A DNA stretch of 11,900 bases from Gammaproteobacteria bacterium (lineage in GTDB: Bacteria; Pseudomonadota; Gammaproteobacteria; Pseudomonadales; UBA7434): contig JAJRPK010000266.1 in NCBI GenBank assembly GCA_024280785.1, positions 1 to 11,900 of the forward strand, in the 5' to 3' direction. The position numbers and the translations under genes were made by a program. The notes beneath the pieces were generated by a model, which did no database searches, had not been told where the DNA came from, and saw only the letters and a program-made list of their open reading frames with translations. Positions within the stretch are counted from its first letter, which is position 1, and each line of letters opens with the position of its first letter. Below, one piece after another: positions 1 through 7,878 of this stretch.

Positions 1-2
1 AT

Positions 3-806
3 TACCGGTTTGACGTTTTTGGTGATTCAAGGCTATCTCAGGCGATGCTGAAAGTCGATTACCGGAGCATCGGCAATACTTTGTCTTTCTACGTGTTGCC
101 CTGCTATCGAAAGCTACCGTATACCGGCGACACGCTTGTATCGGACGATACAGCGACTCGCAATGACATCTATGACAAACATACTTTTACGCAATTTCAA
201 TGCAGCAGGCAAACATATCAAGTCGGAGGCCGTGAAAAAACCAACAGAAGCAGCTTTCCAATATCTGGCGCAATTCGCTTAGCCAGCGTGATCGACCAAG
301 TCGATTTGGGGCTGGCACTGTATCAGGGTGTCAGCCGAAAGCCTTTCGCTGGTCTTAAAACCAACACACTTGATCCTTATCCCGAGGTCACCCGGCTGAC
401 ACTGGATGCGCAGTTGACCGATGAATCCTTGCTGCTGAAAGTGGAAGGACTATTACAGAATAGTTCCTATGGTAAAGCAAGCGCCGCCGTTGCAGGAATT
501 GAATACAGCTATGCAGTACTCTTGAATGGTGCGGTAGATTTTTCCCTGTTAGTGGAATATTTGCATGATAGCCGTTGTGAGCAGATCGCCTTCGCTTGTG
601 CAGCAATGCTGGGAGTTCGCTGGTTAGGCAATGACATAGCGGGAAGCAATGGATTATTGACTATGCTTTATGATCGTAAAAACCATCAATTAAGAACGGC
701 GTTGCAGTATTCATGGCGATTAAATGATACCAGCAGCGTCGATCTAAGCGGTTATTATGACGACAACGGCACATACATGTCAGCCAGATTTAATATTTCA
801 TTATAA
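3..806 (+). CDS. Outer-membrane beta-barrel (porin-like) protein, 3' part
   Basis: The frame is open from the window edge (first full codon at 3) to a TAA at 804-806, so this is the C-terminal part of a longer gene; the methionine encoded at 45 is internal. The protein alternates hydrophobic and polar residues in short strands separated by polar turns (for example SLLLKVEGLLQNSS, IEYSYAVLL, DFSLLVEYLHDSR, LRTALQYSWRL, TYMSARFNISL), as expected of an outer-membrane barrel. Its order of segments (a YVLP-type strand, an EYSYA strand, an LVEYLHDSR segment, closing strands) resembles a family of proteobacterial outer-membrane proteins I recognise only by pattern. The last residues, RFNISL, end in Leu rather than the usual Phe or Trp. 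No substrate can be inferred. The gene converges on the marR-like gene downstream. Confidence 0.6.
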   Translation, partial: YRFDVFGDSRLSQAMLKVDYRSIGNTLSFYVLPCYRKLPYTGDTLVSDDTATRNDIYDKHTFTQFQCSRQTYQVGGREKTNRSSFPISGAIRLASVIDQVDLGLALYQGVSRKPFAGLKTNTLDPYPEVTRLTLDAQLTDESLLLKVEGLLQNSSYGKASAAVAGIEYSYAVLLNGAVDFSLLVEYLHDSRCEQIAFACAAMLGVRWLGNDIAGSNGLLTMLYDRKNHQLRTALQYSWRLNDTSSVDLSGYYDDNGTYMSARFNISL

Positions 807-877
807 ATACGTGATCCTGATACCAGCCCACTTAATGAATCAATATAAAGCTTAACTCGTTGTACCGGCCATAGATT

Positions 878-897
878 CGACTTCATGAATGAAGTCG
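878..897. terminator. Hairpin between convergent genes
   Basis: CGACTTCAT and ATGAAGTCG form perfect 9-base arms around GA, which leaves roughly 8 usable pairs in RNA. It lies between the stop of the barrel gene (806) and the stop of the marR-like gene (938), where a bidirectional terminator is expected. There is no clear U-run on either strand, so intrinsic termination is only inferred. Confidence 0.35.
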
Positions 898-937
898 GCA
901 GACCGAGACAGAATTTTAAATGCCCTCGTCATTGTCG

Positions 938-1399
938 TTACCCGGCCGACTCGTTCTTGGTTTTTAATTCCAATTCTCTTAGCTTGTTAACAATCCGGGT
1001 TAAACTGGTCTTTTCCTGCTTGTTTAATGTCCGGGTCAACACCCGATCCGCCTCTGTCATTAATGCTCTGATCTCATCCCGTAGCCTGATACCTTCGGTT
1101 GTCAAATAGACATTGGTTTTACGCCGGTTGGTCGGCTGCACTTCCCTTGTTATCAAGCCGGACATCTCCATGCGTTTGAGCATATTTGAAATTGCCGACT
1201 GGTCGGTTTCTATCTGCTCGGCAATATTGCTTACCGTAGTGCCTTCGGTTTCATGGCAGGATTCAAGAATATAACTTTGTTGCGGCGTTACTCCTTCGGG
1301 CAGATAATTTTTATAATGGTTGTTGATAACCCTCCAGCCTTTGTAAAAGCTGAAGCAAATTAGCTGACTGAAATCCGACTTTTTTGCGCTATTGGACAT
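938..1399 (-). CDS. MarR-family transcriptional regulator
   Basis: A winged-helix DNA-binding protein of the MarR family, about 153 residues from the chosen start. Visible elements are an N-terminal helix (DFSQLICFSFYKGWRVINNHY), a helix-turn-helix (VSNIAEQIETDQSAISNMLKRMEMSGLI), the wing (REVQPTNRRKTNVYLT) and a C-terminal dimerisation helix rich in Leu, Arg and Glu (LTRIVNKLRELELK). Such dimers usually repress neighbouring genes until a small ligand or oxidant binds; no ligand can be predicted here. I prefer the ATG at 1399. In-frame ATG (1429) and TTG (1435) codons lie upstream, but that stretch runs into the end of an IS5-type transposase remnant, and none of the three starts has a good ribosome site. 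The IS scrap may have replaced the native promoter and first codons, so expression is doubtful. Confidence 0.85.
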   Translation of the reverse strand: MSNSAKKSDFSQLICFSFYKGWRVINNHYKNYLPEGVTPQQSYILESCHETEGTTVSNIAEQIETDQSAISNMLKRMEMSGLITREVQPTNRRKTNVYLTTEGIRLRDEIRALMTEADRVLTRTLNKQEKTSLTRIVNKLRELELKTKNESAG

Positions 1400-1431
1400 G
1401 AAATACTTAGTCGATCCAGAAAAAACCATAT

Positions 1432-1693
1432 TCAATGACTATGTTGCCATTGCTCTGTCGGGCTGATTATCCAAGCAAACATCTGCTTGATATTCGCAAG
1501 CCAAAAATAGACTTCCCGCATCCACTTCTTGAAGTTGAATGCGGCAGCAGCCATTAGAAGATTGATCTGGTCGCCTGTCAACCCTTTTAAAAAGTTTCGA
1601 TTGTAGTCGGTGATCGGATTTTAAGTGGCCAATTACGGACTCTATCGCGGCACGTCGTTGGAAGCGTTTGCGCATTTCATCTTGCAGGATCTT
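1432..1693 (-). pseudogene. IS5-family transposase C-terminal remnant, frameshifted
   Basis: The minus strand first encodes KILQDEMRKRFQRRAAIE followed by SVIGHLKSDHRL, the conserved catalytic-glutamate region of IS5-type DDE transposases. Near position 1600 the reading frame shifts by one base and continues in the next frame as RNFLKGLTGDQINLLMA, then AAAFNFKKWMREVYFWL, and on to a TGA at 1432-1434. The two pieces joined are the C-terminal end of a family member, so an inserted or deleted base broke the gene. The N-terminal two thirds are missing: an in-frame stop occurs at 1700-1702 and nothing transposase-like is seen beyond it. The remnant ends within a few bases of the possible upstream starts of the marR-like gene on the same strand. 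Confidence 0.85.
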
Positions 1694-1702
1694 TGTTTTT
1701 CA

Positions 1703-1976
1703 GCAGATTGAATGTTATTCAGGGCCGACTACCCAGCCTATTTCTACTTATACAGATCCCATGCGATTATAATGCACTGGAAATATAGCACTTTCACTCA
1801 GGTGAGTCCATCGCTATGCCTGGAAGCAGGGCCACCGAATTAAAAATACACTTGAAAACAAAGCTTTAGCGCGGTCACTATCATTCCACACAGCTTTTCT
1901 TCTTTTCTCCGGAAGAAATGGATCCCGGATTTGCCCCGTGATAACCGTTTGCCAAATACCGGGTTGTGCCAATCAA
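1703..1976. other. Gene-free stretch between IS remnant and HDOD gene
   Basis: I see no convincing reading frame here. It holds an imperfect inverted repeat, CCCGGATTTG (1924-1933) against CAAATACCGGG (1953-1963), just past the stop of the HDOD gene. That could fold at the 3' end of the HDOD transcript, but there is no T-run after it. The rest is probably decayed DNA from the IS insertion. Confidence 0.4.
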
Positions 1977-2828
1977 TCAGGTCACGCCATCGTATTTTTT
2001 TGCATTTTCATAGGCGAGCATTGCCGTCAGTTTATCAAGGGTTTTCTGTTCCTCTGCACTTACTGTCTGATATGCTTCCGTGTTAGACAGTATTGAATAG
2101 ACTGGCTTATGGTGAGCATCAGTAAAATGTGCTTTGTAATACTCCCGTAAATCATTTAGCAGGGCGAGCAGATGCGGGTAATTACTGCCCTCCGCTCCGC
2201 TATATAAATGTGTTGCAACATCAGAAATAATCCCGGGTAATCTCCAGGCTCCATCCAGCAGTTGGATTGTTACTTTTTGCAGGTTTATTCCTGTGGCCAT
2301 AGTAAGTTGCGACCAATCTTCAATATCAATGTTTTTGTCCATGGCGGAGTTGAGTCGCTCCGGTAATACATGGGCAAGCGCAAGCACAGCGATATTGGCA
2401 AGCAAGGCACAGGTATATGCTGCCTCCCTCTCCTGCTTACTCAGCTCCGGACGGTTTCGCGCCAGATTGCGTGATGCCGTTGCCAACCAGAGAGAGCGGT
2501 TCCAATAAGCATGTATAGGGAATGCCGGACAGCGTTTGGTGTCAAAATACTCGGAAAACACAGCCGTCGTTATCAGCTTGCAGGTAATCGGAAATCCCAG
2601 TTTAGCAATGGCACCTTTGACACTGGTTATTTTATTTTGACCGTAAAACAAGGATCTGTTAGCGCACCTGAGCAGCCTTGCCACCAGCGACGGGCATTTC
2701 TCCAGTATCTTTGTCACCTCAGCAAAGTTACAGTCCGGCCGCTCAATCATTTTAGTGATCATGCGTGCCGAGACCGGCAGTGGAGGTAAGTCTGGAAGAT
2801 TTTTCAGAATCCGTTCGTAATTTTTCAC
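1977..2828 (-). CDS. HDOD-domain protein
   Basis: A 283-residue protein that is essentially one HDOD domain. Family signatures are the opening LPDLPPLPVSARMI, the helix ILEKCPSLVARLLRCANRSLF, VKGAIAKLGF, YWNRSLWLATASRNLA and the block ALLANIAVLALAHVLPE. In catalytic HD phosphohydrolases the last block carries an HD pair (LLHDIG-like); here it reads LLANIA, so the metal site is absent, as is normal for HDOD proteins, which act as non-catalytic signalling or scaffold modules in stress, motility and cyclic-nucleotide networks. No extra sensor, GGDEF or EAL domain is attached. The start codon is GTG at 2828, with GGGGA about a dozen bases upstream. It appears to be transcribed alone. Its partner is unknown. 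Confidence 0.85.
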   Translation of the reverse strand: MKNYERILKNLPDLPPLPVSARMITKMIERPDCNFAEVTKILEKCPSLVARLLRCANRSLFYGQNKITSVKGAIAKLGFPITCKLITTAVFSEYFDTKRCPAFPIHAYWNRSLWLATASRNLARNRPELSKQEREAAYTCALLANIAVLALAHVLPERLNSAMDKNIDIEDWSQLTMATGINLQKVTIQLLDGAWRLPGIISDVATHLYSGAEGSNYPHLLALLNDLREYYKAHFTDAHHKPVYSILSNTEAYQTVSAEEQKTLDKLTAMLAYENAKKYDGVT

Positions 2829-2869
2829 AGTAAATTTATTCCCCGGTAAGCAATGCCAGGGTTATCGGC

Positions 2870-2892
2870 TACCTTTAAATTTATTAAAGGTA
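2870..2892. promoter_or_regulatory. Inverted repeat upstream of HDOD gene
   Basis: TACCTTTAA and TTAAAGGTA form perfect 9-base arms around a 5-base spacer, 42 bases upstream of the HDOD start. The A+T-rich symmetry and location suit a dimer-binding operator, but no regulator is identified. Confidence 0.3.
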
Positions 2893-3077
2893 TGTTTGTG
2901 TATTTAATCTAATCGAATTCTGTATCAGCTCGTATATTTCATGAGCCGTGTGCGAATTCTGATTATTCCCTTTAAAACACGATGTACTGATATGAGCAGA
3001 GTATTGCACAAAACCATACAATAAATAAACGCTAGAGGGTTATCAATCAAAACCGGCTTTCCGCTCTTGCGGGAAAG

Positions 3078-3103
3078 TCCCGTACGGCAGAGACTCATAC
3101 ACT
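3078..3103 (+). repeat. 26-bp direct repeat, copy 1
   Basis: This copy matches 3129-3154 at 23 of 26 bases and contains the shared core GGCAGAG(A/G)CTCATACACT. The copies start 51 bases apart. Function unknown. Confidence 0.6.
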
Positions 3104-3128
3104 AAAGCCCCATCCAACAACAGGGTTA

Positions 3129-3154
3129 TCCTGTATGGCAGAGGCTCATACACT
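3129..3154 (+). repeat. 26-bp direct repeat, copy 2
   Basis: Second copy of the repeat at 3078-3103, same orientation, three mismatches, all transitions. Both copies follow a short C/T-rich lead (AAGTCCCGTA or TTATCCTGTA). Confidence 0.6.
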
Positions 3155-3221
3155 GTGAGTATGATTTTCGAAGCGGATGTATTGGATCAGGAAGTTGAAT
3201 CGGATGCTGCCGATGGCACCA

Positions 3222-5087
3222 TTACCTTGCTTGCCAGTGCGCGCCTTTGTGAGTGATCAGGCTTATTCGCTGCCCTGATTTTAGCAAGGGCGCGTAAAGC
3301 ATGAGTGCATAAGGGATCTGTTTAAGCTGACCTTCGGCGCTGTCAATGGCATTGGCTCCCAGCGTCATTGCGTAGCGTAGATAGCTGCTATTGTTGTATT
3401 CATGATGCAGGATAAACAGGTTTTCCAGATTGAGTGAAGATGCGGCAATGGTATGTCCATCGTCAAAATTACAGGTCAATAACCACAGCGCATCTTCGTA
3501 ATCATTAAAGCAACCCTGATCAGGATCCCAAAGCCGGGTGATCTGTTGCTCCATTAAATCATCTGCCTTGAGCAACCATTTTTGTTGACCATTTGCTGAA
3601 TAAGTTGCCAATAAACCGCTGATTAAGGCAGCGTATTGCCGCTGGTTGAGGGGATGCACGGGGGTGTCCGTCCGGGTCAGTTTTTCTGCTAAAGTTTCGG
3701 CAATATCACGGTAGGTTTTGCTCTGCAAGGTCTCCCCTGCCTTTGCCAGAGTGCGTAAAAACAAAGCATTGCCAAGGGGGTGAATCTCCCGGATTAATGT
3801 TGGTGCCGGATCGGATCGGCGGTGGGTCAACAACGCCTGGTTTATGTCTCCCATTTGTCGTTTGATTTCGACCGGAGACAGCGTAAAAATTTTCGAGAGC
3901 GATTCAAGACTGCGCCTCACATGCAGTGAAGAAAAATCACTCGCATGATTGACGACAAAACCATAACGCTGTTTGGCAAGATCACGATCAATTGGATGCG
4001 GCAAAGCTGCGTGCAGGCGTTTGACATTCCAGACATAAAACCCGGCAGCAGCATTGTCTTCTTTCTCCTTGAAACCGGCGTAATACCCACCTGAGCCGGA
4101 GGCAAGTTCTTTCAATACAAAGTTTATTGTTGACTCTGCTATATGCCGGAAAGGCTCATGGGCAGAGTTTTGCCAGGCTGTAATATAAACATCCGCCAAC
4201 AAGGACTGTGTAATGAGATCTTTTTCAAACACCGGTTTTAACCAGTTAGTATCCAGCGCTGCTTTGAAAAAGCCCCCTTCCAGATGATCATAAAGAGCGC
4301 TGTTAGAGAGTTTCGCCAGGATAGTCAGGGCAAGTAAAGCACCTTCGTCATTGGAGTTTAGTAGAAAGTAAAGCGTTGCGGGATCAACATAGGCTAAATT
4401 GTCAATGTCCAACTGCTGTCCGGATAGATATCTGCGTCCGAGACGGTTTTGATAATCTTCTATTGTCTTCGCGGTGACAGGAAAAATTTGTTTTTGTTTT
4501 TCTGCCCGTTTCTTTTCCAAAAAAACTTTGAGCGCTTGTGCCTTGGTATTAATAATGTGCGCGTTATTTTTCCATTCTTTGTTGATACCTCTGGCCACCG
4601 ATAACAGCGACTCATGTGAAGACTGTGCCTTTGTATCGAGAAAAAATCGGGTGACAAAGGGAATACCCTCAGGTGTCATCCACATATTCATTGGAAATCC
4701 GCTAAGGCCTTTTGCTTCCTGGTAAAACGATTCAATGGCCCGGCTGATGTCCCTGTGCATATCACTGTCAACCAGAATATTAATGAAATGTGCATTCATG
4801 TAGGCACCGGTTTCCATATCAGCAAACGCGCCCTTGTTCATGGCCTCACACCAGCTACAGCGCTGGTGTCCGATGGAAACGAACAGCGGTTTTTGCTCAC
4901 GGCGTGCCTGGGCGAAGGCAGCCTCTGACCAGGCTTGCCAGTGGATCGTATTGTTAACACGGGCTTGCAGAAAAGCGCTGGCCTTATTCGACATCCACTC
5001 ATTGTTACTTTGCGCGAATGCCGGCTGGCAAGCATAGAGCCCGACTAATAAAAACAAATAAAACCGTGTGATTAATGTATTCAGCAT
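3222..5087 (-). CDS. Exported DUF255 (YyaL-type) thioredoxin-domain protein
   Basis: A 621-residue protein beginning with a signal peptide (basic MLNTLITR, hydrophobic FYLFLLVGLYA, probable cleavage after AFA near residue 25). Residues about 30-180 form a thioredoxin-like domain of the DUF255/YyaL type, with a CSWC active-site motif at Cys77-Cys80 in IGHQRCSWCEAM, then INILVDSDMHRD and GFPMNMWMTPEGIPF, which match the family's VDxxxxPD and GWPMxxxLTPDGxPF blocks. The rest is a long helical region comparable to the alpha/alpha-barrel, glycosidase-like half of the family. At 621 residues it is somewhat shorter than typical members (about 680). The substrate is not known; periplasmic redox or protein-folding work is inferred from the signal and the CxxC. 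A strong GGAGGG site lies just before the ATG at 5087. It is divergent from the gene at 5340. Confidence 0.85.
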   Translation of the reverse strand: MLNTLITRFYLFLLVGLYACQPAFAQSNNEWMSNKASAFLQARVNNTIHWQAWSEAAFAQARREQKPLFVSIGHQRCSWCEAMNKGAFADMETGAYMNAHFINILVDSDMHRDISRAIESFYQEAKGLSGFPMNMWMTPEGIPFVTRFFLDTKAQSSHESLLSVARGINKEWKNNAHIINTKAQALKVFLEKKRAEKQKQIFPVTAKTIEDYQNRLGRRYLSGQQLDIDNLAYVDPATLYFLLNSNDEGALLALTILAKLSNSALYDHLEGGFFKAALDTNWLKPVFEKDLITQSLLADVYITAWQNSAHEPFRHIAESTINFVLKELASGSGGYYAGFKEKEDNAAAGFYVWNVKRLHAALPHPIDRDLAKQRYGFVVNHASDFSSLHVRRSLESLSKIFTLSPVEIKRQMGDINQALLTHRRSDPAPTLIREIHPLGNALFLRTLAKAGETLQSKTYRDIAETLAEKLTRTDTPVHPLNQRQYAALISGLLATYSANGQQKWLLKADDLMEQQITRLWDPDQGCFNDYEDALWLLTCNFDDGHTIAASSLNLENLFILHHEYNNSSYLRYAMTLGANAIDSAEGQLKQIPYALMLYAPLLKSGQRISLITHKGAHWQAR

Positions 5088-5125
5088 GATCCCTCCCGAT
5101 TATCACGTAGGGAAGCTCAATATGC

Positions 5126-5139
5126 AGAAGATATCTTCT
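5126..5139. promoter_or_regulatory. Perfect 14-bp palindrome in divergent intergenic region
   Basis: AGAAGATATCTTCT is fully self-complementary and lies 38 bases upstream of the DUF255 start, within the 252-base gap shared with the divergent operon at 5340. It may be an operator. No further motifs are clear in the gap; TATACT at 5287-5292 could be a -10 element for the rightward operon, but a matching -35 is not evident. Confidence 0.3.
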
Positions 5140-5339
5140 ATTGAACACGCTTAAAGCTGTTGTTTTTCGCGCTTCTTTTCGATGTATTAACAAGCATAAG
5201 CCAGATCAAGGGCACTTAGCGGAAATTGCGTTTAATGATGTGTCATTTTGCCAATCATTCGCCATTATTCCCGTCGATCCGCTATGTATACTGAGGCGCA
5301 TGAAACCTTGCTTTTTCATTAGTTGCCGGAGACAAAGAT

Positions 5340-6530
5340 ATGCGACTGGTTACGCAAGACAAGCGCAACATGATCAGCCATAACAGTGACTTGTCAATCA
5401 CACAGAGCGATGCCCTGCGCTGTGTTTTTACCGGTGAGAGATCTGCCTCGAAAGTGGACAATGATCTCGCCCAGCGATTGTTGCGAAAAGCATGGCATGA
5501 TCGGCAGTGGCTTGAATGCGATTGCCGGAGCATACACGGTAAAGCACCGGTGATGGGTATTCGCCGGAGTTTCACGGACATTTATACTTTAGTCCGTCTG
5601 TCCGGTAGGCCGCTGCATACGCAAACCTGCCCTTTCAAACAGGTTGAAAACCCCTTGCGGAAAAAACGTGAAAGACACTCACAATCTACGATCAGCCACC
5701 TGTTGGCGGTATTGATCGAAGAATTGCAATTGGCCCGTTATGCCCATGATCCTGCAATGCAGCCCTTTGCTGATTTAAAGGCACTGTATGCGCGGGCCAG
5801 AGAATTTATTCAGGCTCAAACAGGTAAACAGGCATTGAATGAACAATTGGTCATTACCCACCCTGGGCGGATGATGATCCTGATCAATGCCCTGCGTAAA
5901 CAAAATGGAGATACAGGACGTATCGGGATGCTTTTTACCACGATAGACAGTTTTCAAGATGGAAAAATGATCTATCAAGACCGGCGACATGGCAGGACAG
6001 TGGAAATTGATCTCAATAGCAATATCAAGCTCGACTCACCTGTTTGCATTGATGCGGATTGTCCCGGCCCCTACCTGGTGATGGTTGAAATCGCCGAATC
6101 AGGCAGCAGAAGGCATTGGTTCGAGCCGGTTACAGTCAGTCGTTTGCCTGTATACGACAAGCGTACTTTGTTTCCCGTTACATCCGGGGCTGAGCGGACG
6201 ACATTAACGGTTCTGTTTAAAGTGCAGTCATGGTTGCATGAAAAAAAACAGCGAGCGATCTTGATCGAAAAACCACTGGAATCCGCTACAAAGGGACTGC
6301 GGGTATATACGGAAACAGGAAACTGTATTTCCATTGAGACTATCGAGACGGAGTCAGATCGGATTGAATTGCCAAAGGTGCAAAAAGGCGAAGCAGCCCC
6401 TCTTTTTCATATGTTGATCCGGCAAGGGGAACAAAGCCGACAACAGCAGCTTACCAGAAAATTCCAGCAGATCCTGATAGCAAGAATATTATCTGCTGAT
6501 ACACAAACTCAAGCGGAGACAGATGACTAA
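5340..6530 (+). CDS. DUF1173-like Cys/His-motif protein, function unknown
   Basis: A 396-residue soluble protein. Near the N-terminus is a metal-site-like pattern, WLECDCRSIHGKAP through LVRLSGRPLHTQTCPF, with Cys60, Cys62, His93 and Cys97. This spacing and the surrounding words (C-x-C, then L-x-R-x-x-G-x-P-L-H-x-x-x-C-P) resemble DUF1173, a family I associate with conjugative elements and plasmids; the match is by pattern only. A helical middle (HLLAVLIEELQLARYAHDPAM) and a beta-rich second half follow, ending in a polar tail. The start is supported by CGGAGA eight bases upstream. The stop overlaps the next start by eight bases, so it heads a coupled operon with the small membrane protein and the S49 peptidase. 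It could supply a zinc-bound regulatory or structural component, but this is inference. Confidence 0.6.
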   Translation: MRLVTQDKRNMISHNSDLSITQSDALRCVFTGERSASKVDNDLAQRLLRKAWHDRQWLECDCRSIHGKAPVMGIRRSFTDIYTLVRLSGRPLHTQTCPFKQVENPLRKKRERHSQSTISHLLAVLIEELQLARYAHDPAMQPFADLKALYARAREFIQAQTGKQALNEQLVITHPGRMMILINALRKQNGDTGRIGMLFTTIDSFQDGKMIYQDRRHGRTVEIDLNSNIKLDSPVCIDADCPGPYLVMVEIAESGSRRHWFEPVTVSRLPVYDKRTLFPVTSGAERTTLTVLFKVQSWLHEKKQRAILIEKPLESATKGLRVYTETGNCISIETIETESDRIELPKVQKGEAAPLFHMLIRQGEQSRQQQLTRKFQQILIARILSADTQTQAETDD

Positions 6531-6729
6531 ATCATTGCTAATGCACAAAGGCAGCTCACCGGGAAACCTCAGTCAGAATATTAACCGCGATGAACAATTC
6601 GAACGCTTATTTTCACAATACAAGAGGGTACTTAAGAGTGAACGTCAGTTTCGACATCTGAAATATTATGTTTTCCCCTGCGCTTTGCTGTTTAGCACAG
6701 TGCTCGTGTATTTCAGCGCCGGGTTTTAG
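6523..6729 (+). CDS. Small single-span membrane protein
   Basis: A 68-residue protein with a charged N-terminal two thirds (FERLFSQYKRVLKSERQFRHLKYY) and one C-terminal hydrophobic segment (VFPCALLFSTVLVYFSAGF) that reaches the last residue, so it is probably a tail-anchored inner-membrane protein. GGAGA stands five bases before its ATG inside the end of the previous gene, and its stop is three bases before the next start; translation of all three is likely coupled. I do not recognise a family. The next protein has a similar layout just before its own membrane span (a YEKDLKYRKIRVLF-like run compared with the YKRVLKSERQFRHLKYY run here), hinting that the two pair in the membrane or share ancestry at their N-termini. 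Confidence 0.7.
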   Translation: MTKSLLMHKGSSPGNLSQNINRDEQFERLFSQYKRVLKSERQFRHLKYYVFPCALLFSTVLVYFSAGF

Positions 6730-6732
6730 GCT

Positions 6733-7782
6733 ATGTCCGGAAACGAAAAAAATACAATGGCTGAGGAACATACAAGGGATGAGCAAGAACTTGATGAAGA
6801 TGAAGAGCAAGTAAAGAAAAGATATCAGGGACGAATGCGCTCGGGTGATCAAATCACCACCGTCATGGTTGATCGTCTGCTCACACTTTACGAAAAAGAT
6901 CTTAAATACAGGAAAATCAGAGTACTATTTATTGCCATTGCTATCTTCCTCGGCTCCACCTATTACATCACCTTTGATCAAATATGGAACCCTGCCAATT
7001 TCATTGGCGAGTATGCAGCGATGGTGCGTTTGCAGGGTGAAATTGGCCCGGATGAAAAAATATCTGCCCTTAACATCAATCCCGCGTTAGTCAAAGCATT
7101 TAAAGATAAAAACGCCAAAGGTGTTGTCTTGTTGATGAACTCCCCTGGCGGCTCGCCAGTACAATCATCCATCATCCATGACAGGATCATTCAGCTCCGG
7201 CAACAATACCCGGATAAGCGCGTGATTGTGGTAGCGGAGGATGTGCTTGCAAGCGGCGGTTATTTTATTGCCAGCGGAGCTGAGGCTATCTATGTCAACC
7301 GCAGTACCCTCATCGGTTCCATCGGTGCTCGCATGGATGGCTTCCATATTGATTTGAACAAGTCTTTTTATACGGATCTGGGTCTCCAGCGCCGCACTAT
7401 CACCGCAGGAGGGCGAAAGGATCGCTTGAGCATGTTCAAGCCGGCATCGGCAGAAGACATGGCATGGGCGCAATCCATCCTCAAACAAACCCATGAGCAC
7501 TTTATCGACGCAGTATTGGAAACCCGGGCCGACAAACTCAAAGAAGAGCATGATGTTCTCTTTAGTGGTGAACTATGGAATGGTGCAGAAGCAGTGAAAC
7601 TGGGGTTAGCCGATGGCTTATCTGATTTGACGACAGTATTAAAAGAAGAATTTGATGTAGAAGGCGTGGTGGATTACACACCGGCTCCCAGCTTTTTCGC
7701 CAAAATCCAGCAGTCCTACGGTGTCTTCGCTGAATTTGCTAAAATGTTGACCGCTAAGTCCGGCAGCATACAGATGCGTTAA
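6733..7782 (+). CDS. Membrane-anchored S49-family serine peptidase (SppA/SohB-like)
   Basis: A 349-residue protein of the signal-peptide-peptidase family, which uses a Ser-Lys dyad to cut peptides in or near the membrane. Residues 10-30 are strongly acidic, a single membrane span lies at about 62-80 (RVLFIAIAIFLGSTYYI), and the S49 domain follows. Visible are LQGEI, GVVLLMNSPGGSPVQSS (oxyanion region), VVAEDVLASGGYFIASGA with the likely nucleophile Ser174, IGSIGARMDGF, and TAGGRKDRLSMFKPAS, whose Lys229 is the likely general base. The span and both dyad residues are present, so it should be active. At this size it is a short SppA-type or SohB-type protein, not the long 67-kDa form. Its ATG follows the previous stop by three bases and lacks a strong site of its own, suggesting coupling. 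Confidence 0.88.
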   Translation: MSGNEKNTMAEEHTRDEQELDEDEEQVKKRYQGRMRSGDQITTVMVDRLLTLYEKDLKYRKIRVLFIAIAIFLGSTYYITFDQIWNPANFIGEYAAMVRLQGEIGPDEKISALNINPALVKAFKDKNAKGVVLLMNSPGGSPVQSSIIHDRIIQLRQQYPDKRVIVVAEDVLASGGYFIASGAEAIYVNRSTLIGSIGARMDGFHIDLNKSFYTDLGLQRRTITAGGRKDRLSMFKPASAEDMAWAQSILKQTHEHFIDAVLETRADKLKEEHDVLFSGELWNGAEAVKLGLADGLSDLTTVLKEEFDVEGVVDYTPAPSFFAKIQQSYGVFAEFAKMLTAKSGSIQMR

Positions 7783-7846
7783 ATACCGGACACAGCCTTT
7801 TACCCTCTTCTCCAGCGATAATTCGACACTGGCCACTGCTCAGGGC

Positions 7847-7876
7847 TTGTGTATTCCCATAATCTGTATATACAAT
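7847..7876 (+). promoter_or_regulatory. Putative promoter of the tus-like gene
   Basis: TTGTGT (7847-7852) is followed after 16 bases by TATACA (7869-7874), or after 18 bases by TACAAT (7871-7876), giving reasonable -35 and -10 matches about 45-70 bases upstream of the tus-like start. AAGGGGAAGG at 7901-7910 is the ribosome site. Confidence 0.45.
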
Positions 7877-7878
7877 CA

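Larger units (their letters stand above)
2893..3221. other. Gene-free stretch with direct repeats
   Basis: No supported gene is seen. The stretch contains two copies of GCGAATTCTG/TCGAATTCTG-like sequence near 2915 and 2950, and a 26-base direct repeat listed separately. A bulged hairpin (CTTTCCGC against GCGGGAAAG) lies at about 3056-3076. A 30-codon plus-strand frame near 3166-3254 runs into the end of the opposing gene and has no ribosome site, so I do not call it. Confidence 0.4.

Noticed and set aside
885..1109. 74-codon plus-strand frame
   Set aside because: Antisense to the 3' part of the marR-like gene, with no protein-like features.
3166..3254. Short acidic plus-strand frame
   Set aside because: No ribosome site, and it overlaps the 3' end of the DUF255 gene head-on; it is likely a chance frame.
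4834..5193. Several frames of 60-70 codons on both strands
   Set aside because: All are shadows of, or extend just beyond, the DUF255 signal-peptide and thioredoxin region.
7165..7551. 128-codon minus-strand frame
   Set aside because: It lies antisense to the well-conserved S49 peptidase domain, has no recognisable domain and has no ribosome site.
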